Counted from the stretch's first letter, positions 20,330-59,533 are shown. The stretch is DNA of 64,000 nt from Pachypanchax playfairii (GCA_006937955.1 SSNP01000151.1:568183-632182), one strand, 5' to 3'. Translations and numbers: made by a program. Notes: generated by a model from the letters alone, not told the origin.

Positions 20330-22335
20330 TCAAATAATCAACCAAAACAAACAACAAAAAAACTGATATTCTTCTAATCTCATTTTAGGCAAATCTGGAA
20401 ACAAATTTTATTCAGAGCACACAGGCTTTTAAAATATGGCACATTTTGGATTTTTACATTTTTTATTATTTACACAGACCTGAGTGGACAGAGCCTCATA
20501 ATTCAGACAAGAGCAATAGAAAGGTCTCCTCAGCAGTTTGAAGAAAGTTACTTATATTTCTGAGGGTAAATAAAAGCCGTGATGTGACATTCCTTATACA
20601 GTATGTTCTTTAGTGCTTTAACAAAGGCACTGGGAATAAATATTGGTTGCAAAATGAATTCAGTCTTCTGTCAAACATAATTGTTCAAGTAAAGTCATTT
20701 TCTCTACAGCTCTTTTCAGTTGTCTTGTTTTGTTTTCATGGTGCTGAATTGGTATAAACAGTTTCAGTTCAGGGTCAGACAGGATCAAAGAAACAGCTGA
20801 TGTAATCGTGAAAAGGTTCTGATTAATTTAGTCAGCATTACAATAATTCTGACCATAGAACACAGGTTCAGAAAGAAGAGGAGTAAATAACAGGAATTTA
20901 GAATGAGTTCATTTAGTCAACATCATGTTATATGCTGCTGTCAGACAGACAAACAGTCTTGAGTGAACTTCACTGATCTTTGTTTTTATATGAAAACACT
21001 ACATTTGGGTGAGAAATCTGTGAGGGTTGATAATAATACAATTATAATTTCTTTTGTTAGAATACTCTTAGAATTTTGTTAGGCTCCAGTGTAATAAAGA
21101 TATAAAAACTCTGAATTATTAAGGAAAGTACAGCAGTGTGTGGAAGAATCTTTTGGGCTCTGCTGACTGCAGCTTTGCTCAGTTTGAGCTTTTATGGTTT
21201 AAAAGGTCAGCCAAAACATGAAAAAGATCCACGGAGCTGCAAACAAATTAAAGGCCAAGTGAAATGAAACCTCTGCACTATTTTTATATTACTGAGAGGG
21301 TTTAAATGAAACCAGCTGTGAATGATCTGATGAAATTGCTATGACCTTTGTATCATGGATCAAGTGACTGAATAGTGATTTAAGAAACTTCAAATGTTGA
21401 TTCAGAATTTTTGAATCAAAAAAATTGTTAAAACAACATTTATTTTTCTTCTAGAAATGTCTGCATATTAATGCACATGCATATTTTTACAAAATAGGAT
21501 TAATACTAGTTTTCAGTGAATATTAAATAAATACTGCTCTTTGTCATCACTCTGCAGAGTTCACATTTCACTTATCCATAACAGTGAGAAAACCACAGTC
21601 ACTCATTACAGAGACAAACTTGTGTGTGACATGTCAAACACACTGAGTAAACTGTCTTCCAAAGCATAAACATTTTATTTTATTCTGCTGTGGGCTGCAA
21701 GGGAATTTATAAGTTATAAAATCAGTAAAATTATAATATTTATATATTATCATTAGTTTTATTAGAAGTAACTGTGAAATAAATTAAATTGTAAGAAAAA
21801 TGTACAAGAGACAAAGCAGAAAAGAAGTTTGGTCTTCTTCTGAAAAATCAAACCCAGTAGATGGAGTTTGCTGTGTTTATACTAAAATCAAGCTAAATGT
21901 TTACAGATGTCAAAGAAGGAAAATTCTTTCCATGTAGCGAGTTTCAGTTTTGTATCTCTGCCGACCTTTGCGTTACTTTTACATTACTGAGTGGGTGTGT
22001 TTTGTATAGCTTCTAGAGCTGAGTGAAGATCACCCCCCCCATCCACTGAAAACAATCCAGGCAAATAGGCTGAGCAGTTAGTGCTCCGTTTGTGCTGGTT
22101 TATGCCATTAAAACTGTCCAGAGAGGTTTGTTTTTGTTTGCTATCATGTTTTGCGCTGTTGCACCCCACAGCACAGCAACAATTTACCTTTTCTGAGTTA
22201 TAACCGGTTGAATAAAAGATGGATTGAAGCCACAAGACCGAGAGAGAGTGCACTGTTGTCCTGAAGAAACAAGCAACAATAACACAGCCAAAATGGCAGC
22301 TGCATCAGTTGATGACATCGCGATCCCAAGTCCCA
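20330..22335. other. Intergenic, AT-rich; nothing recognised
   Basis: I see no coding exon, structural RNA or clear transposon in this 2-kb stretch. Confidence 0.45.
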
Positions 22336-22338
22336 TTA

Positions 22339-23512
22339 GACTATGTTCAGACTGCAGTGTTTGTTTTAATGCTCAATTATGATTTTTTTGTGAGATCCGA
22401 TCTTTTTGCAAGATCGTTCATATTGCCAATGAAATGCCCCCTGAATGTGACTTGCTGTCTAAACGGAATGCATCTTGAATGTAGCCTTGCGCTGCAATCT
22501 CGCGAGATTTGGAGTTTCTAAACCCACGAAAATCCGTCTTGTACCGCTCCACTGACAACCGTCTATTTCGTTCAAAAAAATGTTCAGACCAATCATGTGT
22601 TAGCATTGTGCTTCGGGGCGGGTGTTCAGGTATGATTGGCAGCAAGTGTCCTAGCAGACAAAGCAAAACAAACATGGCTGCGCCGGTGGTGGATGTGTGT
22701 GGAGAACTAGAGATGATTTCTTCATTAAAAAATGAGCAAAGGTAAGAACTTTGATCATTTCCTGATGGTAAAGATGTGTTTTGCTTTTCTTAGTGGTAAC
22801 GATGTGTGTGTTTTACTACCGAATTGATTTGCAAGAGCTTGATTTACTGTGATTGGCTAAAGACAAATCATCAAAGGCAAAGACTTGCTGGCTCATCTTC
22901 CAATCAGATTAAAATAGTATATCAGACGTCCCTCCCTTTTATAGACAGTTTCAAACGGAGCTGTTCCAGATGTACGTATGTGTGTCCCCGAATCGAGATG
23001 AGGTGGGGCTACACATAGATCTGGCAATGCCAGGTTATCTTGAATGTGTCACGCATGTGCATTAGAAGGAACAGTGATGCCACACGCACATATTTAGCTT
23101 GGAGACGTTTTATTTTTCTTTGGCATTGGAGCCAGGTTCGCTTAAACCTGCACTCTACCATTTCTTTGGAAATGTTTTCAAAAAACGCACGGTTCCAATA
23201 ACACCCCTCGAGTTTGGCCTAAGCAGAGCTGTTTCCCCAAATTTTAATTAACTCAGACACCTTGGTTTCTCGCCATTGACTGTTCTCCCCGTCGTCCACC
23301 ATTATTGTTGTCTTTTCGCCTCTGCCTCCTCGAAACAGAATAGTGACCTATGTCATGTATTGATGACGTACAGGTTGGATGGAAGCGACCTTGCAGTTCA
23401 GACTGAAGTTACATGCCAAAAGATCTGATACGTATATGGATTTAGGATACAGGTCACATAGAGGCAAAAAAATTGGATTGGGGTCACTTCAGCCTGCTGT
23501 CTGAATGTAGCC
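22339..23512. mobile_element. Harbinger-like DNA transposon or MITE, 1174 bp, second copy of the family at 873
   Basis: It starts GACTATGTTCAGACTGCAG and ends as an imperfect inverted copy (CTGCTGTCTGAATGTAGCC). TTA occurs directly on both flanks (22336-22338, 23513-23515), a 3-bp duplication typical of PIF/Harbinger. Compared with the copy at 873-5886 it holds about 570 extra bases between two copies of TCTTGAATGT, including a candidate coding exon (22674-22742). Confidence 0.6.
22674..22742 (+). pseudogene. Candidate 5' exon inside the transposon, RecQ-helicase-like start (speculative)
   Basis: ATG at 22674 opens MAAPVVDVCGELEMISSLKN followed by EQ and a donor GTAAGA. The LKxEQ end resembles the Q-motif that precedes the ATPase core of RecQ-type helicases found in fish repeats. 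No helicase core follows in this copy. The match is from memory and weak. Confidence 0.25.
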
Positions 23513-23870
23513 TTACCCCTCCTTTTCACAGGATGCATCGGCAGCGCTCAACGTTTTGCGTGCATGATCAGCAGCGCTGTTTTAACACCCACACTTTTTC
23601 TGCAGTTTAGCAGAAACACCTTACTTCTGTCACTCTTCCACGTTTCTCTGACCGCTGTGTGTCTGCACACTGCAGCTGCATCCTTGCCCCTCCCTCTCAA
23701 ACATGACACTGGCTTTGAGTGAGACCAGCTGATGATTGGCTGTTCTGCCTTAAGTCCCGCCTCTCTTGGTGTGTTAGATTTACCATTCAGCTCGTGCTGG
23801 AGAGGCGGGAACATGTGATTACTTACATCTCCCTTTTCCAGGTTCTTGAAATAAGTATTTTTACTTTTAA

Positions 23871-24235
23871 AGAGGCCCTTCCATTAACTCCAACTTAACT
23901 TCCAACTCCTTTGTTCGTTAATTTTCGTCTTTCGTCGACGTCTGACGTTGCCATGCACAGCGGGGCAGGAAACAGCATTCTTTGCTCTCATAGGCTAGTT
24001 TGTTAGCCAATCAGAGTCCAGCAAATTCGAATAATGAATATGAACAAGCTGCTGACAAAAGCAGCCAAAGCAGCCTGACGGAAGGAGCCGGAACCAACCG
24101 AATTTTAACGCAGACAGATTGAAAGGTCTGTTTATCAGTGTTTCCTGATGTTTCTTAGATATAAAATGTTTCATATGACTGGTTATTACTTAAGAAAAAA
24201 CCACAAAGTCCTGAAATGTGTATAGAATGGCCTCT
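23871..24235 (-). mobile_element. TTAA-flanked MITE, copy 1 (internally deleted)
   Basis: AGAGGCC at 23871 and GGCCTCT ending at 24235 are inverted ends, and TTAA flanks both sides (23867-23870, 24236-24239). Its reverse complement matches copy 2 (28150-28684) and copy 3, but about 170 bp including the mini-exon are missing. A TTAA target fits piggyBac or Kolobok; the AGAGG end argues for a Kolobok/T2-like family (inference). Confidence 0.8.
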
Positions 24236-24239
24236 TTAA

Positions 24240-25553
24240 GGTGTTTAAATAAGCTTGATATTAGTTTTGTCTTGTTTTCTGTGTTCTCAGTGTGTATATA
24301 CACACTCATTTATAAAGGAAGCTTTTCATATCTTGTATATTATACCTTCTGTCATTGTAGTCATTGTTTTTATTGTTGACAAGCAAACCACATCCATCCC
24401 CCATGGACGAAATTTAGATTTCAGAGGTGGGGGGGACAGAAGTGTTTTTCATAAAACTAATCTTTCAGCTTACTGTGTCCTTCATTGTTTCTTTTAGTTT
24501 TCTATTGCTACTTTTAAGCCCAATTTTCCTTGGTTTGACTGCAAACAGGCAAGGGGGAGTGACAGCAGAAACAGCCAATCACACAAGAGGAACTGGTAGG
24601 CGGGCTAAACTAGGGGAGACGGGCTTCAGCTTGAGCAGCCGTTTTCTGCTTGGTCCTAGTGCTCAACCCATCTCTGTTTAATGTAGCGAAACATTGTTTT
24701 TGGACAGTTGCAGAGTACAGGGGACCAAAACGGCCTTTTGAAAAAGTGCAGGGGACATGTCCCCTGTGTCCCCCCCTAAAACTACGTCCATGCATCCCCC
24801 ACACTTTTGAAAAGCTTGCTACACCATTGCTCGTCACATCGAGTTGGTCCCGGAAGATCACGAAATCTCATGAGAATAGTGAACGCGCGCATGATTTTGT
24901 CAGTACACATAACAACAAGCAGGGAGAAAGACGACGACATGTATCCAGAAGGTATGTGGCTTATTTTCACACCACCTACGGACTTCAAACCCGTCACAAT
25001 TGCTGTATTTTCTCGTAGTCTCGCAAATGGAAATCCTCCCTTGTCCTTTTGTTTTTGAAACTTTCGGGTACGAACGCCTGATTTCCTGTTTGGTCAAACT
25101 AAACTGCTGAACATTGCGCGTCCGTTGCACGTTCAGTGGAAAGCAGGGGTTAAATGCCATACTTTTGAGACTGTGGAGGCGGGGCCTGTGGCTGATGTGC
25201 CATGTCCACTGATTGGTCAGTTCCCGTTTTCTCTTTTAATAAAAGTTTTAAGGAATTTTGCTTCAGAACAAACTTATTTTGCATATATCTAAAATGAGTT
25301 AGGATGTAAGATGAGGACATGCAGAAAAAATGTCTACTAAACAAATCACCTGCCATTCTGCCTCTTTATTTACATCTGTCTTTTTTGTTTACAGTTTTGC
25401 CAGGAATGGCATTAAATTTTATGTACTTTTTTGGGATACTAATATTGCTTTAGGCATTGAGAAACTAACAAGCAAGTTTGAGTTTGAGTTTGGAAGGGAC
25501 ATTTTAGTAGATCTGCCTCATCACAGCTGAAGATGCAGCTGTTTTCATATATT
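24240..25553. other. Intergenic; possible repeat with inverted arms at 24403-24440 and 24765-24795
   Basis: The arms share CATGGACG followed by a G-rich run in opposite orientation. A palindrome CAGGGGACATGTCCCCTG lies near 24752. No gene is seen. Confidence 0.35.
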
Positions 25554-25598
25554 GCTTGGTCCAAATATTAGGTCTGTACACCAATATTTGGACCAGGC
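25554..25598. repeat. Hairpin-forming inverted repeat
   Basis: GCTTGGTCCAAATATT (25554-25569) pairs with AATATTTGGACCAGGC (25583-25598), 15 of 16 positions, around a 13-nt loop. No transcription evidence exists. Confidence 0.6.
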
Positions 25599-28145
25599 AA
25601 CCTCTCAAGAACATCTCACATGACTTGGGTAGAGCATCTGTTCTGCTGCATGATGGGATCAGCTGCATAAAGCTGAGTCACAGCAGGAGTTCACATTCAC
25701 CCATTAACTTTAGCTGGAATGCACTTTTTTTTAAAAAAGTCACTCATTAATTCCTTTAAAATTGGAAAGAAGAGGAATAAAAATCACTTGTATCATGTTG
25801 TTAAACCACTTTATGAATCAAGATGGGATGATCCAGCCTCCCATCGGCATTTGTGGAATTCATGATTTTCTTTAATGCCGTCTTTACTTCCAAAGCATCA
25901 TGCTGAAAGTCAACATCAAGCACTTTTTCAGTTCTGCACATGACATGAACTGACAGCAGGATTTCTGTAACCTGCTGTAAATATTTTCGGGTTTAATAGT
26001 AAATGATTCTCTTCTATGTGAAGCCATAACATGTTCATACATAACTCGACCTTTGTGAGCTGGCGCCAGCATTACATGGATGTCTGCAGACATTACTTAG
26101 TACTTAATGACATGAACAATGTGTTTAAGTCCAATGAAATTAGAGGGATTCCTTTCCTAAATAAAAACTTTAAAAGCATATAATCAGAACACACACCTTG
26201 TAATGCCAAGGATTTAGAAGCTCTTTCCACTTTCATGGGTCTGATTTCGTAATTTTTTTCTAATTACCTGGATTTTGCTGGCGCATATAGTATTCATCAG
26301 AAATAAGATGTTTCTGAAATCTCTTTAATTTGGCTTGATCCAGTCTCTACATTTTTAAAAAAGTGAATTCATTACAATGTTTCAGACAGACACTTTAAAA
26401 CAAGGATTAACTGTTCTAAAACAAGACTCGCTCAGTTTTATGATCAGATTTACAACCTCTGTGATGTGCATGTGTGAGGAATGTGGTTAAAACACAGAAA
26501 TACTGCAGCTTTGTGGTCTTAAACTGTGGAGAAAACAGACGCTTCAGAACTCCAGTGTAAAACAAATTGAGGGTCTTTTTTTTTTTTCCTGAATTTTTTG
26601 TAGGAAATAATCTTGCTTTTATAACCAGAGAAAGAATGTGAACAATCAGGTCACGGCAATGCACTTTTATTTATTTTTTAAACCAAGGAAAAAAAGAACA
26701 GTAAATAACACAAAAAGATGATGAAGAAACTGTTGGCAGAACAATAAGTTAAATACAAGAATCGAGTCATAGAAAATGTTTAAAGACATTTAAAAAGCAA
26801 AAGCATGTAATCGACAAGTTACACTGTGTTAAAACAATCTCAATAAAACAAATATGTATAAAGACGAAGGAAGGAAAGTTTCAAAAAATTAAACAATATT
26901 ATTAGGTGGGAAACCAGCAGCTAAACATGACGTTTATCAAATTAGAAAAAAAAATGGAAGAAATCTGCTTTTATTTCTAATTAAAACAGTCGTGTTAGAA
27001 ATTATTTTCAAAATAAACGTGCTCATTTCTAAGCAGTTCAATACAGTATTCACAATAAGACAATCGGTCAGAAAAGGAAATTACACTCAAACTCAGTTCT
27101 CTTCCTCCTCCTCCCCCTCCTCATCTAAGAGGAAATGTTCAAATATATTTCATTTGCTTTATGACCTTGGCTGTAATCAGACACATAGATTCCTTGCAGG
27201 AAAGGGAATAAAAACATTCTATGAATATTTCCAACTTCTGTCTTTCTTCCAAGCAGAAACTATATTGAAACGTGAAACAGTGAATATTTCTCTCACGTGC
27301 TAAGTCCTCACTAAGTTAAAAAAAAAAGCAGTTTTTTATGGCTTTGTGTCTGGTCTCAAATGCACACAGCCATGTTTTAAACCTGTCATAAGATGCAGAG
27401 AGCATTTTGGTGTCAACATGGGAAGCTTTTATTATAAATTTCCAATGAGCTCTTGTGTAAAATGAACAGGAAACCTGCAGCAGACGAGCTGAAAATCCTC
27501 TTTTAGTCAGAAGCACGAGAAACAAATATTCTACAAATTCTCTCTAAAAGTTTCAACTGCATGTATTAACCCTCTGACACACTCCACACATGGAAACTAC
27601 AATCTTAAAGTACTGCAACAAGCACTACAGTCTCATGTTATTTAATCATTCATTTCAATCACCTTGCAATTTGTAGTTGATATATTAATGCACATGTTTG
27701 GAGACATATTTTAACTACACATGAGCTCTAAATTATATTTTAAACTATTTTGTATTCTATGAATTACAGTTCTGTAAATCTACTTTCAAAGCTTATTGAA
27801 ATACATTCAAAACACAACTTGTACATCATTAGATAGTTGCTGTAAAATGTACTAAAAAAGTAGAGAATTGAATTTCTTTTGCTGTTTCTGCAACACAAAA
27901 AGTCTGAAAAGTGAATTGAATTTAAATCAGAAACATAAACGCTGTCGACACGAGCATAAAATGTAACGCTGTGAAATTCAATGTGACAATTCAACCCTGA
28001 ATCAGACACTGCAGGTGGCTACATGTAATAAAATGGATTATGATACGGGTAAAGTGTGCTGAGTTTTTTACATAAAAGTTGTGTAAAAAAATGTGTTGCT
28101 GAAAACAATTCAGATTTAAAGCAGTACTGAATAACTTTTAAAACT
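25599..28145. other. AT-rich region downstream of pdlim4; nothing recognised
   Basis: It may include distal 3'UTR of pdlim4 (minus strand), since AATAAA motifs on that strand occur near 26665-26680. That is unproven. No other gene is seen. Confidence 0.4.
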
Positions 28146-28149
28146 TTAA

Positions 28150-28684
28150 AGAGGCCATTTCATACAAATTTCAGGACTTTGTGGTTATTTCTCAAGTATT
28201 AACCAGTAATATGAAACATTTTATATCTAAAAAAATGTCAGGAAACACTGATTAACAGATCTTTCAATCTGTCTGCGTTAAAATTCGGGTGATTCCGGCT
28301 CCTTCCATCAGGCTTCGGCAGCAGCTCGTTCATATTCATTATTCGAATTTGCTGGACTCTGCTGGAATACTGTTTCCTGCCCCGCTGCTCATGGCAGCGT
28401 CAGACATTGTGTCTTCCTGTTTGCTACGTCTTACGCTAACAGCCTTATAGCAAGCCGCATGCTAGGCGTGGTTTCAACTGCTAGAACGAACAAAGGAGTT
28501 GTGACGAAACCGTTCGGACTCAGGAGAACTCGGGTGTTATCACCACCTGCGTAGTTTGAGAGATAAAAACTGAAAGAGAAGTTGTTGACTTGTTTTCACA
28601 CCCACTATGAAGGTAAGAACACCTGTGGAGCTAAAATATTCAACAGAAAACCTCAGAAATACCGTTTTTAATGGAAGGGCCTCT
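28150..28684 (+). mobile_element. TTAA-flanked MITE, copy 2, with mini-exon signature
   Basis: This 535-bp element has AGAGGCC / GGCCTCT ends and TTAA on both sides (28146-28149, 28685-28688). Near 28607 it contains ATGAAG followed by GTAAGA, which looks like a start codon plus splice donor left over from an autonomous parent. Confidence 0.85.
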
Positions 28685-29798
28685 TTAAGCTACAATTTTG
28701 AAACTTGTTTAAGTGGATACTCACCAAAAAACATGTTCAGCTTCATATTAGACACTCTGGACCCTCCGAAGGCTTTACAATAGACTAAATAACTTCAGTA
28801 ATTCGGGTCTCAGCAGAAGTGGTGTTCTGGTGTTTTATGCTGCCCTGATGAAAAATGGCGCCATAATACGAAATGACAACTTATTTCATAATGAAATGTC
28901 ATTCGAAGTTTATACAGTATTTTTGTTTATAGCGAGTGTGCCCTGTTAATTTTTTAAGCGTATTTTTATGATCCTTCCTGGATATTTTCTATATAAAAGC
29001 CCTCTGGGTCCTTGGTGGCCATTGTTGGGTCCTTTTCCTCTGGGTGTGTCTAAACATTTGCCTGTTGCAAAGAATGCACAATGCAATTACAATGCAAAGA
29101 AAGTAAAAATAAATGTTCCTGTCCTGGGAGAATTTATTTGATGGGCAAAATGTATTTGTGGAAAAATATAGAAACAAAAATAAATAATAAATCTGTTTAT
29201 TGAAGTCAAGACTGTGGAACGGCGCATGTGTGTAGCACATCTCAACAGGAAGCACAGTTCTGCAGAACACTGGTTTGAGCAATTGCTGTCTGAGACACGG
29301 CTGCGGAGAAGTTATTAAGTACTGCTTTAAGGCTTGAATTTTAGTGACAAACTGATTATTAGAAATGCAAAACAGCAAGAATTAAATGTGGTTTTGCAGG
29401 ATTTTTAAAATCTAAAACTCCAAAAACATTTTAATGACATTAAATAGTCTGCAGTTAAACTGTGGTTTGAATGTATGAACACTGTTTTCTGATTAACTGT
29501 TTCAGGTTTTTATTGGATAGAGTTCAATGCAAACAGTGAAAAATTAGGTATTTCACTTATATTTGTTATTATTTGAGACTGATCAGCCTCGAGTTTCGGT
29601 CTGTCAACATTTTTCAATATGCTCAATATAAACAGCCTTTATCACATCAGTCAGTGTGGAAGTACTGATCTAGTATTAGTAACTCACCCATAAAGGAAAA
29701 CTGATTCAAAATCAATGTAGTCTGATACACTGAGTAGCCCTATTCTACTGTATGTTGTGATTTCTCATTAATATTACAACAGTGTTATTCTGCTCAGT
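28685..29798. other. Region just downstream of the pdlim4 stop, probable 3'UTR in part
   Basis: On the minus strand the first AATAAA after the stop lies near 29510, roughly 285 nt downstream, a candidate poly(A) signal. Nothing else is recognised. Confidence 0.4.
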
Positions 29799-55497
<25,699 letters not shown>

Positions 55498-56104
55498 CTG
55501 TAAGATGATACCCATGAGAGAAGTGAGAGAGAGTTGAATACATTTTATGCCATCTAACACCTGAAAGCATGTTATAAATTCTGTTGAGAGGGGTGGATTT
55601 GACTTTGTTGACAATTTATCACAAAAGACCTTCAGTATTAAGTGTAATATTTTTCTCAGGGTGCCTACAAAGTAACAGAGAAAAGTGAAAGTATATAATT
55701 CATTGCTTTCAGAATTATGTTAAGCAGTGGGAAAAATGACTCATTGGCAGTGTATGACCAAAACCAAATGTATTCTGTTACTGAAATATGAGAAATAGAT
55801 CCTTTGGCCATTGGTAGAGGGATGTATTGATTAGCATCTAGTAATATTGGATCCTAAGCAAACACCTCAGACTATTTGTCTAAATTTTAGTACCATTTGT
55901 AAGAATTTTTATGACTTTCCTGTTTTGTGGTGGTCCACTTTTGTGGAGTGCTGCTGCTTGCTGCTTTCAGACATGTTCAAGCTGCAGGAATATTTCAGAA
56001 GCTGCTAAGTGTCAAAGCAACAAAGTAATAATTCACTGTAACAAGTTGAGCAAAAATGTCCTTTTACATTTCTCCTGCAGAACCAGCTTCTACTTTTAAT
56101 CTGT
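55498..56104. other. pdlim4 intron or flank; nothing recognised
   Basis: No PDZ-encoding exon is seen. Confidence 0.45.
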
Positions 56105-56665
56105 GAGGCAGACACCCAGTGTTCTTTTAAAAATAGCCTTAAAACCTTCCTTTTTGCACAATCCTATAGTCAGGGTTAGCTTAGGTTATCCTGAACTGTC
56201 CCTTTAGTTATGCTGCTATAGGCTTAGACTGCCAGAGGACATACTGACCACATGTCTTCACTCTGCTGTCTTTACTCTCTATGTTTGTATCTATTATTGT
56301 TGCTGCTATTAGCTTTATCTCTGTTTATCTTTTCATAGACATGACGACTGGCCCAAATCCATCAGCATTTGTCTGTGTCTCTTTCCTTTCAGCTCAGACC
56401 CCAGTCAGCTGAGGCAGAGGCCCATCCTGGTTCTGGTTCTGCTGGAGGTTTCTTCCTGTTAAAAGGGAGTCGTTCCTTTCCACTGCTGCCAATCGTGCTG
56501 CTCAGGATGTGGGATTGCGTTGAACTGGTGATTCAACCCAATCAACTGGTTCCTTAGATACAAAATGTTTAATTTTTACCGAATGGCTTAATATTTCTGC
56601 AAACTGCCTTGAAATTACTTTTGTTATGAACTGGCGCTTTATAAATAAAAATGAATTTCAGAGTT
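56105..56665 (+). mobile_element. LINE 3' end, Rex1/L2-like, 5'-truncated
   Basis: It contains CTGGTTCTGGTTCTGCTGG, GGTTTCTTCCTGTTAAAAG and a terminal TGGCGCTTTATAAATAAAA, the common fish LINE 3'UTR. No coding part of note. Confidence 0.75.
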
Positions 56666-57198
56666 CATAAAATTGTGGCCAAGTGGTGTACTGTGCTGCA
56701 TTTCCCATGGTGGCTGGTCTTGACCTTTGGCATGTTTTGCAATTGAAGCGGGATACAACTACTTTTCATAGTCCACCCATAAAAAAATCACTCCTATCTA
56801 AAACTTTTCTTGTTTGGTTTAGATTATTCATAACTAACTCAAACTGCTCACACATTTCAAAAAGTCCTTAACTCACTAAATAGCAGCAGTGATAAAATAC
56901 ATTACTTATAACTCTGGTAAACGAGCCGGTTGTGTTGTGAACAGGTCTTCAATAATTTACTACTTCCTTTAAAACCAAAGAATTCCTGGTTGAAACAAAA
57001 ACTGTGTCACATTTTCCAGTTTAAACATCGCAATTCATTTATAGCTAACTTGTATTGATATCGCCATGTCCGGTTTCATCTAAATGTCATAGTAAGATTG
57101 AACGGGAAATCTTTGATTCACATTTTTATCTGCCATTGTGTTTACTTTGAAGTGGGGAAGCATCCGGCCTCCTAAAGGGTAACACATCGGTATCACTC

Positions 57199-57491
57199 GG
57201 GGCGGCTGTGGCTCAGTGGTTAGAGCGGTCGTCCTCCAATTTGAAGGTTGATGGATCGATCCCAGCTTCCACCGCCATGTCGAAGTGCCCTTGGGCAAGG
57301 CACTGAACCCCATGTTGCCCCCCGATCTGCGTATCGGGTTGTGTGAGTGTTAGCCCCTACCCTCTCCTCCCGGCTTTCATATCGGGTTGTGTGAATGGGT
57401 GAATGCAAAACCTTGTAGTGTGAAAGCGCTTTGAGTGGTCTGAATGACTAGAAAAGTGCTATACAAATACAGGACATTTACCATTTACCAT
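57199..57491 (+). mobile_element. tRNA-derived SINE with L2-type tail, near complete
   Basis: The head GGCTGTGGCTCAGTGG (A box) and GATGGATCGATCCCAGC (B box) is tRNA-like. The body and the 3' tail GTGCTATACAAATACAGG followed by CATTTACCATTTACCAT fit a fish V-SINE-type element mobilised by an L2 LINE. Confidence 0.85.
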
Positions 57492-59533
57492 AACATGGAC
57501 ATCACGCTGAAGAACAGCATTGTCTGTGAACTATTCTCCATCTTCATCATCTTTTTACCCAAATTCTCTATCAGCACAGACATAAAATGATCAAAGTATA
57601 GGGTTGCACTAGAGGGCAAGTTGCTGCCTAAAAGGCCGAGTTCATCAATCTGCTGGTGACACTGCTCTGGCTGGGCACAGTTATGAACTGTGGAGGTTTT
57701 GCCATCAAGGACATTCTTATGAGGTCTTGTGGATGAGCAACAGCTAAAGAGCTGTGTAGGTTGAATCCTCCCTCCGTTTCACCGATTGCTCAATGAGTCT
57801 GGGACAGAAAGTCTTCGTGTTTGCAGTTTGTTTGGTTGCAATGGTTACAGCACAAACAAGAAGCCTATTGAAAGATGTTAAGGTTCAGACTGAAGTGGCT
57901 TGTCTGATCTGACATTTAAGAGAGACAGAAACATGGACTTTATAATCAATCCATATTAATGAAGGTTTTGAATATTGAGGCATGAGTGGAACATGTGACT
58001 GAAAGTCCAATTTGGGAATTGAAGCATTACACTGTTGACTTCCCTGAAAAGACATCAAACTGAAGAATCCTGTCATTTATGTACTCGAAATCTTCAAAAA
58101 TGAAGTTCACTCGGAACACAGCTGCTACACAGCTGGACTATAACATGTGATTTCATCCTCTTAGACTGAAATAACAAAAAGGATGCTGTTAATTTTCTAA
58201 TGGACTGGAAATATATTTGGACTGTGTTGGATGTTGACATTAATGTTCTAAAATGTATAAAGTCATATTCTAAACAATACTATATATTTTTTATTTATGC
58301 AGATTACCTCAGATCTGCTTTAATACTAAGTTTTACACTGAACTTATCTACTCTTCAAATGTCAATAGTTTCTGTACGATTTCATACTCATTTTTACTTC
58401 TTCCCTTGAGCTCTGTCAAACACTGAAAACAGAAAGCGAATGCCTTTTGAAAATCACAAAAATAAAACTGTGTAAATGCCGTTTTGCCTTCAACGTTAAA
58501 TAAATCTAACAAATGAGCTCTGAAAATACCTGATAACTGATATAAACTAATATAAACTTTATCATATTGATTTTTCTATTCCCTCTTTTGGTTACGTCTT
58601 CCTTTCCCTGACATTTTGATCCCAGGTTTAATTTCTGTACTGAGAAGATCTGCTGCATGAGTTTACTACTGTGGTACATGAGGAAAACTAACTAACTACC
58701 CTAAAATTAAGATTTCAAGGTTCACATTTTAAATTTTTTTATCAAATGGTTTTCAGCCATATTAAACTTAAATGAAGCAGATTTTGTGTCATTTTGCAAT
58801 GTAGGTGTTTAAAGGGTTTTCTTTCTCTCTTTCTTGAGGGATAGAATAGATGGACATCTCATGAGAAGATAAAAGGGTCATTTGGAAAAATGTGTACATG
58901 GGTGATGACAAGATCAAAAACAGAACACATTGCCTGACACATGGCTTCACGTAGGCCATTTGTGTCGTATTCATAACCACAAAAACGAGACCCTGGGAAA
59001 GTGTGAAAGGATTGATGAGAAGATGGGATGAAAAGGCAAGCTGTGCAAAGATGTGAGTAAGGAAGTTTCTCTTTTGTTTTGCCCCAGCAGGAGTCCTGTG
59101 GTCCTTCAGGTCCTATGCAGTTTCACACTTAATTCCTCAGCAATGACTCATGGGTCATAAAGGCAAGGAAAAACAGCAAGGGCAAATCCTCCACCAAAGG
59201 GACCAATCTCCACCTCAGTTTTCTCTGGTTCTTTCCAAATCCTTCCAAGTCCTGTTTCTTGTTTTAGTTTCACTCTCAAGATAATGATCAGATTTATTTT
59301 TAATATGTATTCATACTTTATGTATTACACATCACCAAAACCCCCGATCCCAGTTTTATTCCTCACTACTGCATGACTAACCTTATCATTATACAACCCA
59401 AGTTTATAATGAAGAGTAAAAACCACTGACGAAGACAGCTGAAAAACCACTAAGTGATCTATTTGCAACTTTGATCAACCAGTTGTGATTTTCAGGCGTA
59501 AATTTAAATATTAATAATTGGGTAACCCTTCCC
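57492..59533. other. AT-rich DNA; nothing recognised
   Basis: No exon, RNA gene or clear transposon is supported over 2 kb. Confidence 0.45.

Noticed and set aside
19842..20366. Open frames of 174 (plus) and 95 (minus) codons rich in Lys/Arg/Glu/Gly or Phe/Leu/Pro/Ser
   Set aside because: They are translations of the purine microsatellite.
57199..57270. Functional tRNA gene
   Set aside because: The A and B boxes are those of a SINE head, and the sequence continues into a SINE body and LINE-type tail.
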